A DNA stretch of 64,000 nucleotides. Source: Ruminococcus flavefaciens. Its GTDB lineage: Bacteria > Bacillota > Clostridia > Oscillospirales > Ruminococcaceae. A program made the translations under genes and the position numbers. The stretch is from the NCBI RefSeq assembly GCF_900119075.1, contig NZ_FPIP01000001.1, positions 496,001 through 560,000 of the forward strand, given 5' to 3'. Under the pieces are notes generated by a model. It was not told the DNA's origin. It saw only the letters and a program-made list of their open reading frames with translations, and did not search any database. Below, piece after piece: positions 8,623 to 17,266 of this stretch; position 1 is the stretch's first letter; every line of letters starts with the position of its first letter.

Positions 8623-8651
8623 TTGCAAATAATACTGTAAAATGATATAAT
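8623..8651 (+). promoter_or_regulatory. Promoter of cobalamin adenosyltransferase gene
   Basis: TTGCAA (8623-8628) and TATAAT (8646-8651) have a 17-base spacer. The leader is short, about 13 bases, and leaves no room for a cobalamin riboswitch. Confidence 0.75.
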
Positions 8652-8670
8652 GTATTCGAGGTGATGAGAT

Positions 8671-9186
8671 ATGCTCCACATTTACTATGGCAACGGGAAA
8701 GGAAAAACTACTGCCGCTGTAGGTTTGGCTGTACGAGCAGTTGGTGCAGATATGAAAGTCGGCTTTTTTCAGTTTTTGAAAAACGGCAGTTCTTCAGAGA
8801 TAACAATTCTTAAAAATATAGGTAATATCGAAGTGTTTTGCTGCGATAAATGTAATAAATTCACTTTTTCAATGAATGAACAGGAGCTTGATGAAATAAC
8901 GAAGCAGCATACTGAAATGCTCAGAAAAGCGGCTGAATTACTTGAAAAAGGCGATGTTAAGCTCCTTGTTCTCGACGAGTTCGTTGACGCATACAATAAA
9001 AAGCTTATTGATATAGAATTTGCCGATTATTTTATAGATAATATGCTTGATAAGTGTGAAGTTGTAATGACAGGTCGTGCTCCGAATGAAAAATTAAAAA
9101 AAACTGCCGATTATCTCACTGAAATGTCAGCTGTAAAGCACCCTTATACAAAGGGTATTTCAGCAAGAAAAGGTATTGAATATTAA
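8671..9186 (+). CDS. cobO: Corrinoid (cobalamin) adenosyltransferase, CobO/BtuR family
   Basis: Transfers the adenosyl group of ATP to the cobalt of corrinoids, making coenzyme B12. The P-loop GNGKGKTT (7-14) is at the extreme N-terminus as in CobA/CobO/BtuR proteins, and the acidic LLVLDEF motif is near residue 110. At 171 residues the length is normal. GAGGTG precedes the ATG. No other cobalamin gene is in the neighbourhood, so it probably serves salvage of imported corrinoids. Confidence in the family is high; the choice between cobO and btuR as symbol is arbitrary. Confidence 0.93.
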   Translation: MLHIYYGNGKGKTTAAVGLAVRAVGADMKVGFFQFLKNGSSSEITILKNIGNIEVFCCDKCNKFTFSMNEQELDEITKQHTEMLRKAAELLEKGDVKLLVLDEFVDAYNKKLIDIEFADYFIDNMLDKCEVVMTGRAPNEKLKKTADYLTEMSAVKHPYTKGISARKGIEY

Positions 9187-9216
9187 AAAACTGCCGCTAT
9201 CATGCGGCAGTTTTTA
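9186..9216. terminator. Bidirectional terminator
   Basis: CTGCCGC (9191-9197) pairs with GCGGCAG (9204-9210) with flanking A and T runs that extend the stem. It lies between two convergent genes and slightly overlaps the stop codon region of the minus-strand gene. Confidence 0.88.
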
Positions 9217-9441
9217 TGTCATTTCTTTAAGCTCTTCAAATAAAGCTATGTCTTCGGAATTTACCTTCAGATTAGTTATTATGGTCTTGCTGTCCCCCTC
9301 GGGAGGTATCACCTTGATCTCTATAATACTTCCCTCTCGCACAGAACCAACGGCAGCTTTGAAAAAAAGCGGAACCTTTGGGTGGTTTTCTTTAAATCTA
9401 TCGAGAAGAGATTTCAGCTTTATCAGATTCATTGGATTCAT
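9214..9441 (-). CDS. Small conserved-looking protein of unknown function (75 aa)
   Basis: I know this only as a type of small protein seen in clostridial genomes; no function is assigned. It begins MNPMNLIKLKSLLDRFKENH and has an amphipathic first helix, a short beta-rich middle (EGSIIEIKVIPPEG) and an acidic C-terminal helix. The ATG at 9441 is chosen because CACCTC on the plus strand (GAGGTG) lies 6 bases before it; an in-frame GTG at 9450 lies inside that ribosome binding site. It has no membrane segment and no cysteines. Confidence 0.7.
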   Translation of the reverse strand: MNPMNLIKLKSLLDRFKENHPKVPLFFKAAVGSVREGSIIEIKVIPPEGDSKTIITNLKVNSEDIALFEELKEMT

Positions 9442-9484
9442 TTTTTTCACCTCTAATGTATTATATCACATATTGAGGGATTTT

Positions 9485-9985
9485 TCAATCTGTTTTTTCA
9501 AGGCTTCCTCTTTTTATAAGGAACTGTGCACATAATCCTGTGAAAGCGCCTGCAATACAGCCTGAAACTATCAAAAACGGATAAACAGAAATGACTGCAA
9601 ATGAACGCATTACAAGAACTGCAGCTATCATTTGTCCGGTGTTATGCAGTATCGCGCCTAAAATGCTGCTAAGCCAAATAAAATTCATCGGTACGATACG
9701 CTTGATAAGAAGCATACCTGCAAGGCACAGCAAGGCTCCTGCCATACTGTACATGATAGCGGCGATATTTCCGCCAAAAATCGAGCCAAGAACTACTCTT
9801 ATAATTACAATTGCTGCTGTTTCCTTAGCTGAGTACTTATATACAGCATAAACTGTGACAATATTGGCAAGTCCAAGCTTTACGCCGGGTATCGGGATAA
9901 TATTCGGAATCTGCAGTTCTATAATGAATATTATGAGAGCAACAGCGGTCAAAAGTGCCAGTCTGGCTAATTTTTTTGCTTTCAT
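9485..9985 (-). CDS. Gx transporter family membrane protein (heptaprenyl diphosphate synthase component I-like)
   Basis: A 166-residue integral membrane protein with about five hydrophobic segments, and the family-like stretch IIPIPGVKLGLANIVTVYA near the N-terminus. The Pfam name 'heptaprenyl diphosphate synthase component I' is historical; the fold resembles ECF-transporter S components, so it may take up a small substrate. The start at 9985 follows GGAG at proper distance; an in-frame extension to 10009 lacks one. It overlaps the end of the upstream NusG-II gene closely and belongs to the apbE operon. Confidence 0.85.
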   Translation of the reverse strand: MKAKKLARLALLTAVALIIFIIELQIPNIIPIPGVKLGLANIVTVYAVYKYSAKETAAIVIIRVVLGSIFGGNIAAIMYSMAGALLCLAGMLLIKRIVPMNFIWLSSILGAILHNTGQMIAAVLVMRSFAVISVYPFLIVSGCIAGAFTGLCAQFLIKRGSLEKTD

Positions 9986-9986
9986 A

Positions 9987-10343
9987 CTATTCGTTCTCCT
10001 TATCTGCAAATCTGATAACGAGCTTATGCGGCAGACACACTATCGGAATACTTTCAGAACGCAGAACGCCTGTCTTTACGCAGGTCTTATCAGGACAATC
10101 TGCGTCGATTATTGATATTTCGTCGTTTTCTATTTTTATATCATTCCAGCCGCCGTCAGCGAATTCTACTCGGAAAGTCCTGTTTTCTTCCTGAGACAGG
10201 TCAAATCTGTATATTATTTTATTATTCTGAACTACCTCTACGCAGGTGCTGTCCGGTTTTTTTGTACCGAGAATTATTGCTATTACCGACGCAATGAAAA
10301 TCAACGCTATTGCTGCTATCAAAAGCTTTATACTCTTAGTCAA
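9987..10343 (-). CDS. NusG domain II-containing membrane-anchored protein
   Basis: A 118-residue protein with an N-terminal membrane anchor (about residues 6-26) and an extracellular NusG-II-like beta barrel. The conserved part IIDADCPDKTCVKTGVL and CLPHKLVI are the family signature and contain three cysteines. It has no connection with transcription factor NusG function. Its gene overlaps apbE by 8 bases and continues into the Gx-transporter gene, a conserved Firmicute arrangement. The family is associated with extracytosolic flavin-transfer systems; the exact role is unknown. Confidence 0.85.
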   Translation of the reverse strand: MTKSIKLLIAAIALIFIASVIAIILGTKKPDSTCVEVVQNNKIIYRFDLSQEENRTFRVEFADGGWNDIKIENDEISIIDADCPDKTCVKTGVLRSESIPIVCLPHKLVIRFADKENE

Positions 10344-11373
10344 TATCTATCACCTCGGCACTCATTGAGCTGATGTTCTGGAATTTATCCTTGATTCCAC
10401 CTGTATAAAGAATTTTTTCATCGTCAGTAACAAAAATAAAGTCATAGTTAGGATAGTCCATCATAATATCCTTGTATCCGTCTATACCTGCAACAAAAAG
10501 TGCAGTTGACAAGCAGTCGCAGTTCAGGCCGTTTTCGCCTATGACTGTTACGGAAACAAAGCCGTTATCCGCAGGATAGCCGTCAGCAGGATCAATAATG
10601 TGCCAGTATCTTTTGCCGTCATCTCCTGTAAAGAACCTCTCATAATTTCCCGAAGTTATTACTGCTTTGTCACTTATTTCCACTACGCACATATCATTTT
10701 CAGGAGAAAACGGATCGCGGACTGCTACTTTCCAGTTTGTTCCGTCGGGCTTGCTTCCAAGTGCCTGTACATTGCCGCCAAGGCTTACTATAGCAGAATC
10801 AATGCTGTGCGACTTGAATACCTCCATTATTTCGTCGCCTGTGTAGCCTTTTGCAAGAGCTCCAAGGTCGATTTCGGATTTCTCGGGAATAGAAACAGTC
10901 TTATCATTCAGTTTTATTTGCCTGTAATCAACGTTTTCAAGCAGACTTTTTAGCTTGTTCTCATCAGGGATATGATATTTCTCTGTTGTGAAGCCCCATT
11001 CCTTTAAAACTGGAAAAATCGTAATATCAAGAGCTCCGTGAGTGCTATTCCCTATTTCTAATGCTTTATCAATTAATGCGGCTGTATCACGGCTGACAGC
11101 AGTTTCTTCTCCGCTTGAATGGTTTATCTTCCATATATCGCTTTGTTCCGAAGTCGCTGAAAGCTCATTTTCAAGCTCATGGATACGCTTTTCAGCTTCT
11201 TCAAGAGCAGGTTCGGCGTTTTTGCCATAAGCTTTCAGATTCATATATGTATCCATTGCAAATACATCGCGTGTTACTGCAATATTCTTATCATTGTTTG
11301 TTTTATCTGCGCAGCCGCAAAGGATCGAAACAGCGGCAATTACTGTGAAAACAAGATTTTTTCTCAAAGACAT
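10336..11373 (-). CDS. apbE: FAD:protein FMN transferase (ApbE), lipoprotein
   Basis: Attaches FMN covalently to a threonine of target proteins on the outer side of the membrane, using FAD. The 345-residue protein has a lipoprotein signal peptide with lipobox LCGC near residues 15-20. Further typical parts are FAMDTYMNLKAYG, DLGALAKGYTGD, SLGGNVQALG and, near the C-terminus, the WHIIDPADGYPAD Mg2+-binding segment. ATG 11373 has AGGAG at 7 bases. It heads an operon with the NusG-II and Gx-transporter genes. No FMN-binding-domain target is encoded nearby; Rnf subunits elsewhere are the likely substrates. Confidence 0.95.
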   Translation of the reverse strand: MSLRKNLVFTVIAAVSILCGCADKTNNDKNIAVTRDVFAMDTYMNLKAYGKNAEPALEEAEKRIHELENELSATSEQSDIWKINHSSGEETAVSRDTAALIDKALEIGNSTHGALDITIFPVLKEWGFTTEKYHIPDENKLKSLLENVDYRQIKLNDKTVSIPEKSEIDLGALAKGYTGDEIMEVFKSHSIDSAIVSLGGNVQALGSKPDGTNWKVAVRDPFSPENDMCVVEISDKAVITSGNYERFFTGDDGKRYWHIIDPADGYPADNGFVSVTVIGENGLNCDCLSTALFVAGIDGYKDIMMDYPNYDFIFVTDDEKILYTGGIKDKFQNISSMSAEVIDID

Positions 11374-11454
11374 AGATGTTCTCCTAATCAAAACTGTGCT
11401 AATTATAACACATCTTGTTAGCATTTGCAACCATTTTAGTAAACCAAGTGCAAC

Positions 11455-11482
11455 AAAAAAGCGGATCATATGATCCGCTTTT
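11455..11482 (-). terminator. Terminator of gpmI
   Basis: An 18-bp perfect palindrome (11461-11478) is flanked by A and T runs, giving a strong hairpin followed on the minus strand by six T. It ends the glycolytic operon. Confidence 0.88.
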
Positions 11483-11486
11483 AATA

Positions 11487-13007
11487 TTACTTCTTGAGGA
11501 GACTCTTACCTGTCATTTCAGCAGGCTGTGGAACTCCCATGATATCGAGCATTGTAGGTGCAAGGTCTGCAAGTACGCCGCCTTCGATAAGCTTGCCCTC
11601 AACGCCTACAGCGATAAGAGGAACAGGATTTGTTGTATGAGCTGTGAACGGACTTCCGTCAGGCTCCATCATTTTGTCGGCATTACCGTGATCGGCTGTG
11701 ATAAGAGCTGCGCCGCCCTTTGCAAGTATCTTGTCTACCATACGTCCTACGCAGGTATCAGTAGCCTCAACAGCCTTTACAGCAGCGTCAAAGATTCCTG
11801 TATGACCAACCATGTCGCAGTTTGCATAGTTAAGTATAATTACATCATACTTATCAGAGTCGATAGCCTCGCATACAGCGTCGCATACTTCATAAGCACT
11901 CATTTCAGGCTTAAGGTCAAATGTGGGAACGTCAGGAGACTTGATAAGTATTCTGTCCTCGCCCTCGAACTGCTTTTCCTCGCCGCCGTTAAAGAAGAAT
12001 GTAACGTGAGCGTATTTCTGTGTCTCAGCAATACGAAGCTGTGTTTTACCGAGCTTTGCAAGGTACTCACCCATTGTCATGGTGAGCTGCTCAGGCGGAT
12101 AAGCTACTGATACATTAGGCATTGTAGCGTCATACTGAGCCATGCATACAAAGTTGACATTGAAGAAGCCGTTTCTTCTCTCAAAGCCGCTGAACTCAGG
12201 ATCAACGAATGAACGTGTGATCTGTCTTGCTCTGTCAGGACGGAAGTTGAAGAAGATAACGCTGTCATCAGCCTTTATCTGAGCGCCGCCCTCAATTACT
12301 GTTGGCAGCATAAACTCATCAGTAACTTCGTTAGCATAGGAATTCTTTATAGCCTGAACAGGATCGGATTCCTTAACACCTTCGCCGTAAACGAGAGCTG
12401 CATAAGCCTTTTCAACTCTGTCCCATGCGTTGTCTCTGTCCATAGCGTAGAAACGACCTGAGATAGTAGCTATCTTGCCAAGACCGATCTTTTTGAGCTC
12501 TGCAACCGCCTCTTCCATATACTCGGCAGCAGATGACGGAGGAACATCACGTCCGTCAAGGAATGCGTGGATATAAACCTTGTCAAGACCATTCTTCTTA
12601 GCCATTTCAACGATGCCGTACATATGCTCCATGTGGCTGTGAACGCCGCCCGGTGAGAGAAGTCCCATAAGGTGAAGTGCACTGCCCTTTGCCTTACAGT
12701 TGTTCATAGCGTCGAGAATAGCCTTGTTATTATAGAAAGTGCCGTCCTTGATATCCTTTGATATCTTAACGAGCATCTGATATACGATGCGGCCTGCACC
12801 GATATTGGTGTGACCTACCTCAGAGTTGCCCATCTGTCCGTCAGGCAGACCAACATCAAGTCCGCTTGCGCCGATGATAGTATTCGGGCACTCTGCCATA
12901 TACTTGTCAATGTTTGGCTTCTTTGCGGCAGCAATAGCGTTGCCGTATTTATCAGGATTGTAGCCGAAGCCGTCCATGATGATAAGTGCTACAGGTTTCT
13001 TTGCCAT
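11487..13007 (-). CDS. gpmI: 2,3-bisphosphoglycerate-independent phosphoglycerate mutase
   Basis: Interconverts 3- and 2-phosphoglycerate in glycolysis, a Mn2+-dependent enzyme of the alkaline phosphatase superfamily. The 506 residues fit the family. MDGFG (11-15) gives the first metal Asp, and the phosphoserine nucleophile is Ser62 in MGNSEVGH. DGRDVPPSS and ITADHGNAD are also present. The ATG at 13007 has AAGGAAAA upstream, while the in-frame extension to 13028 has no ribosome binding site and runs into an intergenic hairpin. It is the last gene of the pgk-tpiA-gpmI operon. Confidence 0.97.
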   Translation of the reverse strand: MAKKPVALIIMDGFGYNPDKYGNAIAAAKKPNIDKYMAECPNTIIGASGLDVGLPDGQMGNSEVGHTNIGAGRIVYQMLVKISKDIKDGTFYNNKAILDAMNNCKAKGSALHLMGLLSPGGVHSHMEHMYGIVEMAKKNGLDKVYIHAFLDGRDVPPSSAAEYMEEAVAELKKIGLGKIATISGRFYAMDRDNAWDRVEKAYAALVYGEGVKESDPVQAIKNSYANEVTDEFMLPTVIEGGAQIKADDSVIFFNFRPDRARQITRSFVDPEFSGFERRNGFFNVNFVCMAQYDATMPNVSVAYPPEQLTMTMGEYLAKLGKTQLRIAETQKYAHVTFFFNGGEEKQFEGEDRILIKSPDVPTFDLKPEMSAYEVCDAVCEAIDSDKYDVIILNYANCDMVGHTGIFDAAVKAVEATDTCVGRMVDKILAKGGAALITADHGNADKMMEPDGSPFTAHTTNPVPLIAVGVEGKLIEGGVLADLAPTMLDIMGVPQPAEMTGKSLLKK

Positions 13008-13027
13008 TCTAATTTTCCTTTCATACA

Positions 13028-13048
13028 TAAGGGCGGAAGATATCCGCC
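13028..13048 (-). other. Intergenic hairpin between tpiA and gpmI
   Basis: AGGGCGGA and TCCGCCCT form a perfect 8-bp stem with a five-base loop. No T-run follows on the minus strand, so it is not a standard terminator. It may stabilise or mark a processing point in the glycolytic mRNA. A similar hairpin follows pgk. Confidence 0.6.
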
Positions 13049-13067
13049 CTCATAATTATAAGTTTTA

Positions 13068-13844
13068 TCAGCCGTTTACAGCTGCCTGAACGATTACGTT
13101 GAAATCCTCAGCCTTGAGTGAAGCACCGCCGATAAGACCACCGTCGATGTTTGGCTTAGCAAGGAGCTCAGCTGCGTTCTTAGCGTTCATAGAACCGCCG
13201 TACTGGATTGTAACAGCGTCAGCAGTTGCCTGATCGAAGAGCTTAGCAAGCTGTGCACGGATGAATCCGCAAACCTCCTCAGCCTGGTCGGGAGTAGCTG
13301 TAAGACCTGTACCGATAGCCCATACAGGCTCGTAAGCGATAACCACGTTCTTTACCTGCTCAGCAGTGAGTGACCAGAGGTCGAGCTTGATCTGACGAGC
13401 GATAACTTCCTCAGTGATATTGCATTCGCGCTCCCACTTGAGCTCGCCAACACAAACGATAGGCTTGAGACCAGCCTCAAGAGCAGCGATAGTTCTCTTG
13501 TTTACAGTCTCGTCTGTCTCACCGAAGTACTGTCTTCTCTCGCTGTGACCAATAACAACATACTCAACGCCAAGCTCTGTGAGCATATCAGCAGAGATCT
13601 CGCCTGTGAAAGCGCCGCTCTTCTCGAAGTGAACGTTCTCAGCACCGATTTTTACGTTGCTGCCTGCTGTTGTGTTGATAGCTGTTTCAAGGTTTGTGAA
13701 AGGAACACATGCGATGACCTCGATCTTGCCTTCAGCGTTAGCAACGAGGGGCTTGATAGCCTCGAGAAGTGCTTTAGCCTCGGGGCGTGTCTTGTTCATC
13801 TTCCAGTTTCCTGCGATAATAGCCTTTCTTAATGACTTGTTCAT
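13068..13844 (-). CDS. tpiA: Triosephosphate isomerase
   Basis: Interconverts dihydroxyacetone phosphate and glyceraldehyde 3-phosphate. The 258-residue protein shows catalytic Lys15 in AGNWKMN, the His of GHSERR, and the Glu of AYEPVWAIGTG, with the phosphate-gripping loop following it. The YGGSMNAKNA and DGGLIGGASL segments also bind phosphate. AAAGGAG precedes the ATG. The gene lies between a small membrane protein gene and gpmI in a glycolytic operon. Nothing is truncated. Confidence 0.98.
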   Translation of the reverse strand: MNKSLRKAIIAGNWKMNKTRPEAKALLEAIKPLVANAEGKIEVIACVPFTNLETAINTTAGSNVKIGAENVHFEKSGAFTGEISADMLTELGVEYVVIGHSERRQYFGETDETVNKRTIAALEAGLKPIVCVGELKWERECNITEEVIARQIKLDLWSLTAEQVKNVVIAYEPVWAIGTGLTATPDQAEEVCGFIRAQLAKLFDQATADAVTIQYGGSMNAKNAAELLAKPNIDGGLIGGASLKAEDFNVIVQAAVNG

Positions 13845-13862
13845 GTTAATTAACTCCTTTGA

Positions 13863-14084
13863 TCAAAATTTTACTTCATCATCATAATAAGGAAGTGCTT
13901 CTGTTTCCTTCTCGTAAGTAGTATTGCCGTTATTGCAGCCTATCTTTACTCCTTTTTTTATTGGAGAAAGGAAAAATCCAACGATGATACCTGCAAGAAA
14001 GCTGCATACAGCAAACAGCCATACTGCCGTGGAACTGTTCTTGACTTCCTCTGTAAATTTACAATTGCAATTACAATTTTTCAT
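13863..14084 (-). CDS. Small membrane protein with Cys-rich N-terminus (73 aa)
   Basis: No family is recognised. The protein starts MKNCNCNCKF, three cysteines alternating with Asn, which could bind a metal or be modified. One membrane helix (about residues 18-39, WLFAVCSFLAGIIVGFFLSP) follows, then a short polar tail ending in an acidic EALPYYDDEVKF. The ATG at 14084 has AGAGGAAA upstream; an in-frame start at 14129 has none. It sits inside the pgk-tpiA-gpmI operon with 18 bases to tpiA, which argues that it is real and co-expressed with glycolysis. Confidence 0.7.
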   Translation of the reverse strand: MKNCNCNCKFTEEVKNSSTAVWLFAVCSFLAGIIVGFFLSPIKKGVKIGCNNGNTTYEKETEALPYYDDEVKF

Positions 14085-14171
14085 GATAATTTCCTCTTGA
14101 TTTGAAAATAAAGCGAATAATACAAACAAAAAGCATTATATTCTGTAGGATCATTCACTTTATCAAATAGC

Positions 14172-14207
14172 AATCAAGGGCGAATATCTCTACCCGCCCT
14201 ATTGATT
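14172..14207 (-). other. Intergenic hairpin after pgk
   Basis: AATCA-AGGGCG pairs with CGCCCT-AT-TGATT, an 11-bp stem interrupted by a two-base bulge with a 12-base loop. The GGGCG core resembles the hairpin between tpiA and gpmI. No T-run follows, so read-through to the next gene is expected. Confidence 0.5.
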
Positions 14208-14213
14208 ATAAAA

Positions 14214-15434
14214 TTACTTTTCAGCAATAGCTGCAACGCCTGGGAGTACCTTACCCTCAAGGTATTCCAGTGAAGCACCGCCGCCTGTTGAGATGTGGCT
14301 CATCTTGTCAGCAAAACCGAGCTGGATAGCTGCTGTAGCTGAATCGCCGCCGCCGATGATTGTTGTAGCGTCAGCCTGTGCAAGAGCCTCGCAAACTGCA
14401 ACTGTACCCTTCTTGAGTGTTGGGTTCTCAAATACACCCATAGGTCCGTTCCAAACAACTGTCTTAGCAGACTTAGCAGCCTCAGCAAAGATAGCAGCTG
14501 TCTTTGGTCCGATATCAAGTCCCATCTTATCAGCAGGGATCTTGTCTGCGTCAACGTACTCTACGCTGATCTCTGCGTCGATTGGATCAGGGAATGAAGC
14601 TGCAACAGCTGTGTCAACAGGAAGAAGGATCTTCTTGCCGAGCTTTTCAGCCTTAGCAAGCATTTCCTTACAGTAGTCAAGCTTCTCTTCGTCAACCAGT
14701 GACTTACCGATAGAGCCGCCCTGTGCCTTTATAAATGTGTAAGCCATACCGCCGCCGATGATAAGTGTATCACACTTCTCAAGGAGGTTAGAGATAACGT
14801 TGAGCTTGTCAGCTACCTTAGCACCGCCGAGGATAGCAACGAAAGGTCTCTCAGGAACCTCTACTGCATTACCGAGATACTGGATCTCCTTCTGCATGAG
14901 GTAACCAACAGCTGTCTCCTTAACGAACTTTGTAACGCCTGCTGTTGAAGCATGAGCTCTGTGTGCAGAACCGAAAGCGTCCATAACGAATACTTCGCCG
15001 TCGACAAGATCAGCAAGCTCCTTTGAGAACTGCTCGCCGTTCTTTGTCTCCTCATCGCCGCGGAAACGTGTATTCTCAAGAACAACTATCTCTCCGTCCT
15101 TCATAGCTGCTACAGCCTTCTTAGCGTTCTCGCCTACAACTGTATCGTCAGCTGCGAAAATTACGTTTGTCTTAACGAGTTCGCCGAGTCTCTTAGCTGC
15201 GGGAGCGAGTGAGAACTTAGCCTCAGGACCGTTCTTTGGCTTGCCGAGGTGTGAGCAAAGAACTACCTTTGCGCCATTCTCAACGAGCTTATTGATAGTT
15301 GGGAGTGCAGCCTGGATTCTGTTATCGTTTGTGATAACGCCGTCCTTCATAGGAACGTTGAAATCAACTCTTACGAGAACCTTTCTGCCCTTAACGTTAA
15401 TGTCTTCTACAGTAACCTTGTTTAATCCTGCCAT
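14214..15434 (-). CDS. pgk: Phosphoglycerate kinase
   Basis: Makes ATP from 1,3-bisphosphoglycerate and ADP. The 406 residues contain the family signature [12 protein letters not shown] near residues 21-33, the substrate His and Arg in SHLGKP and ENTRF, and the nucleotide loop GGGDSATA near the C-terminus. AAGGATG precedes the ATG. It is the first gene of the glycolytic operon, which continues with a small membrane protein, tpiA and gpmI. A promoter lies about 70 bases upstream of the start. Confidence 0.98.
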   Translation of the reverse strand: MAGLNKVTVEDINVKGRKVLVRVDFNVPMKDGVITNDNRIQAALPTINKLVENGAKVVLCSHLGKPKNGPEAKFSLAPAAKRLGELVKTNVIFAADDTVVGENAKKAVAAMKDGEIVVLENTRFRGDEETKNGEQFSKELADLVDGEVFVMDAFGSAHRAHASTAGVTKFVKETAVGYLMQKEIQYLGNAVEVPERPFVAILGGAKVADKLNVISNLLEKCDTLIIGGGMAYTFIKAQGGSIGKSLVDEEKLDYCKEMLAKAEKLGKKILLPVDTAVAASFPDPIDAEISVEYVDADKIPADKMGLDIGPKTAAIFAEAAKSAKTVVWNGPMGVFENPTLKKGTVAVCEALAQADATTIIGGGDSATAAIQLGFADKMSHISTGGGASLEYLEGKVLPGVAAIAEK

Positions 15435-15503
15435 GGGTATGACATCCTTTCGTAATAAAATTCATTCTTAGCTGTTGTTATATTATTAACAACGTACATT
15501 TCT

Positions 15504-15532
15504 ATTTTACACTATTTTGAAATATTTTGCAA
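15504..15532 (-). promoter_or_regulatory. Promoter of the pgk operon
   Basis: On the minus strand TTGCAA (15527-15532) and TAAAAT (15504-15509) have a 17-base spacer. It is the best promoter in the 195-base gap before pgk. Confidence 0.65.
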
Positions 15533-15593
15533 GCTTTTCCGTAATATTTTTCTTGTCAAACATGAAAATTTTTTGTGACCGAGCAATTTTATG

Positions 15594-15623
15594 AAAAATG
15601 CCCTGTTTTATCCAACAGGGCAT
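15594..15623 (-). terminator. Terminator of the decarboxylase operon
   Basis: ATGCCCTGTT (15598-15607) pairs with AACAGGGCAT (15614-15623) with a six-base loop, and five T follow on the minus strand. It separates oadB from the pgk promoter. Confidence 0.88.
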
Positions 15624-15629
15624 TTCGTA

Positions 15630-16850
15630 TTACTTGAATACTGCAAGCAGGAATCCTGCTGCGATAGCAGAACCGATAACGCCTGCTACGTTTGGTCCCA
15701 TAGCGTGCATGAGCAGGAAGTTTGAAGGATTTGCCTTCTGACCTTCCATCTGTGATACACGGGCAGCCATAGGTACAGCAGAAACGCCTGCCGAACCGAT
15801 AAGCGGATTGATCTTGCCGCCTGTTACAGCGTACATGATCTTACCAACAAGAAGTCCGCCGACTGTTGAGAAGCAGAATGCTGTAAGTCCGAGAACAACG
15901 ATCTTGATAGTTTCCAGTGAGAGGAATCTGTCAGCAGCAGTTGTAGCACCAACTGAGATTCCGAGGAATACTGTTACGATGTTCATAAGAGCGTTCTGAA
16001 CTGTATCGGAAAGTCTCTCTGTAACTCCGCACTCTCTCCAGAGGTTACCCAGCATAAGGCAGCCAACGAGAGGAGCTGTTGAAGGAAGAAGCAGGATAAC
16101 GAACATTGCAACAATTATAGGGAAGATTATCTTCTCTGTCTTTGATACAACTCGAGTCTGCTCCATTTTTACCTCTCTCTCCTTCTTGGTTGTAAGGAGC
16201 TTCATGAGAGGCGGCTGTATCATCGGGATAAGAGCCATATAGGAGTATGCTGCTATAGCGATAGGTCCGAGAAGATGAGGAGCCAGTCTTGTTGTAAGGA
16301 AGATAGCTGTAGGACCGTCGGCACCGCCGATGATACCGATAGAAGCAGCTTCATTTCCTGTAAATCCAAGGCATACAGCTCCGAAGAATGCAAGGAATAC
16401 GCCCATCTGAGCAGCTGCGCCGAGGAGAAGGCTCTTAGGATTGGAAATAAGCGGACCAAAGTCTGTCATAGCGCCAACGCCGAGGAATATCAGCGAAGGA
16501 TAGATACCAGCCTTAACGCCTATGTAAAGGATATCAAGAAGTCCGCCGTGAGCCATTATAGCTCCGTAGCTGTGATAATCCGCGTGTTCAGGGTTAAGGA
16601 AGTTATCCCACAGATTTACATGGTAAAGTGCGTCAGAGGTGTCTCCTGCTGTAAAGTATGAAAGATTTACAAGGAGACAGCCGAATGCGATACCAACGAG
16701 AAGAAGCGGTTCAAACTTCTTTTTGATACCGAGATAAAGAAGGACGCAGGAAACAGCTATCATTATAAGGTTTTTCCAGCCTCCCTCAATGAGAAAGCTG
16801 TGGAAGCCCGAGCTTTCCCAAAGGGTTTTAAGGGTTTCGAGAATATCCAT
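15630..16850 (-). CDS. oadB: Na+-translocating decarboxylase, beta subunit
   Basis: The membrane subunit decarboxylates the carboxybiotin carrier and exports Na+. It is 406 residues long with about nine or more hydrophobic segments. The conserved GIIGGADGPTAIF segment near residue 180 carries the Asp that takes part in Na+ transport. It is last in an operon of alpha, gamma, biotin-carrier and beta genes. Because the same beta subunit serves oxaloacetate, methylmalonyl-CoA and glutaconyl-CoA decarboxylases, the substrate is decided by the alpha subunit, which here is of the oxaloacetate/pyruvate carboxyltransferase type. Confidence 0.95.
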   Translation of the reverse strand: MDILETLKTLWESSGFHSFLIEGGWKNLIMIAVSCVLLYLGIKKKFEPLLLVGIAFGCLLVNLSYFTAGDTSDALYHVNLWDNFLNPEHADYHSYGAIMAHGGLLDILYIGVKAGIYPSLIFLGVGAMTDFGPLISNPKSLLLGAAAQMGVFLAFFGAVCLGFTGNEAASIGIIGGADGPTAIFLTTRLAPHLLGPIAIAAYSYMALIPMIQPPLMKLLTTKKEREVKMEQTRVVSKTEKIIFPIIVAMFVILLLPSTAPLVGCLMLGNLWRECGVTERLSDTVQNALMNIVTVFLGISVGATTAADRFLSLETIKIVVLGLTAFCFSTVGGLLVGKIMYAVTGGKINPLIGSAGVSAVPMAARVSQMEGQKANPSNFLLMHAMGPNVAGVIGSAIAAGFLLAVFK

Positions 16851-16862
16851 TTTCTGTCCCCC

Positions 16863-17264
16863 TTATGCTATAACAACAAGAGGTGCGCCAGTATCTACAA
16901 CTGAACCCTTGCTTGTAACTACCTGAGCTACTGTGCCGTCCTTGGGAGCAACGATCTCGTTCTCCATTTTCATAGCCTCAAGTATAATAAGGATCTGACC
17001 AGCCTTTACTGTATCGCCCTGTGCAACGTCAACTCTGAGGATATTGCCGGGCATTGGAGCTGTAACAGTCTCGCCTGCTGCGAGATTTACAGGAGCAGCA
17101 GGTGCAGCCGCAGGAGCGGGAGCTGCTGTCGGAGCAGCGGCAACAGGTGCAGCAGGAGCTGCCTGTGCAGGAGCGAGTGCCTCATATTCATCGAGAAGAA
17201 CAGCTTTTCCCTGTTCAACTTCTACTTCATATGTCTTACCGTTAAGTGTAACTTTATATTTCAT
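16863..17264 (-). CDS. Biotin carboxyl carrier subunit of Na+ pump decarboxylase
   Basis: This 133-residue protein carries the CO2 on biotin between the alpha subunit and the membrane beta subunit. It has a short N-terminal domain (1-30), a flexible Ala/Pro-rich linker (about 31-60), and a C-terminal biotinyl domain with EAMKMEN; Lys99 is the predicted biotin site. The linker is almost entirely Ala and Pro, as in glutaconyl-CoA decarboxylase GcdC. It stands as a separate polypeptide, whereas many oxaloacetate decarboxylases have this domain at the end of the alpha chain. Confidence 0.93.
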   Translation of the reverse strand: MKYKVTLNGKTYEVEVEQGKAVLLDEYEALAPAQAAPAAPVAAAPTAAPAPAAAPAAPVNLAAGETVTAPMPGNILRVDVAQGDTVKAGQILIILEAMKMENEIVAPKDGTVAQVVTSKGSVVDTGAPLVVIA

Positions 17265-17266
17265 GA

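Noticed and set aside
8552-8670. Cobalamin riboswitch before the adenosyltransferase gene
   Set aside because: The leader after the promoter is only about 13 bases and the B12-box is absent.
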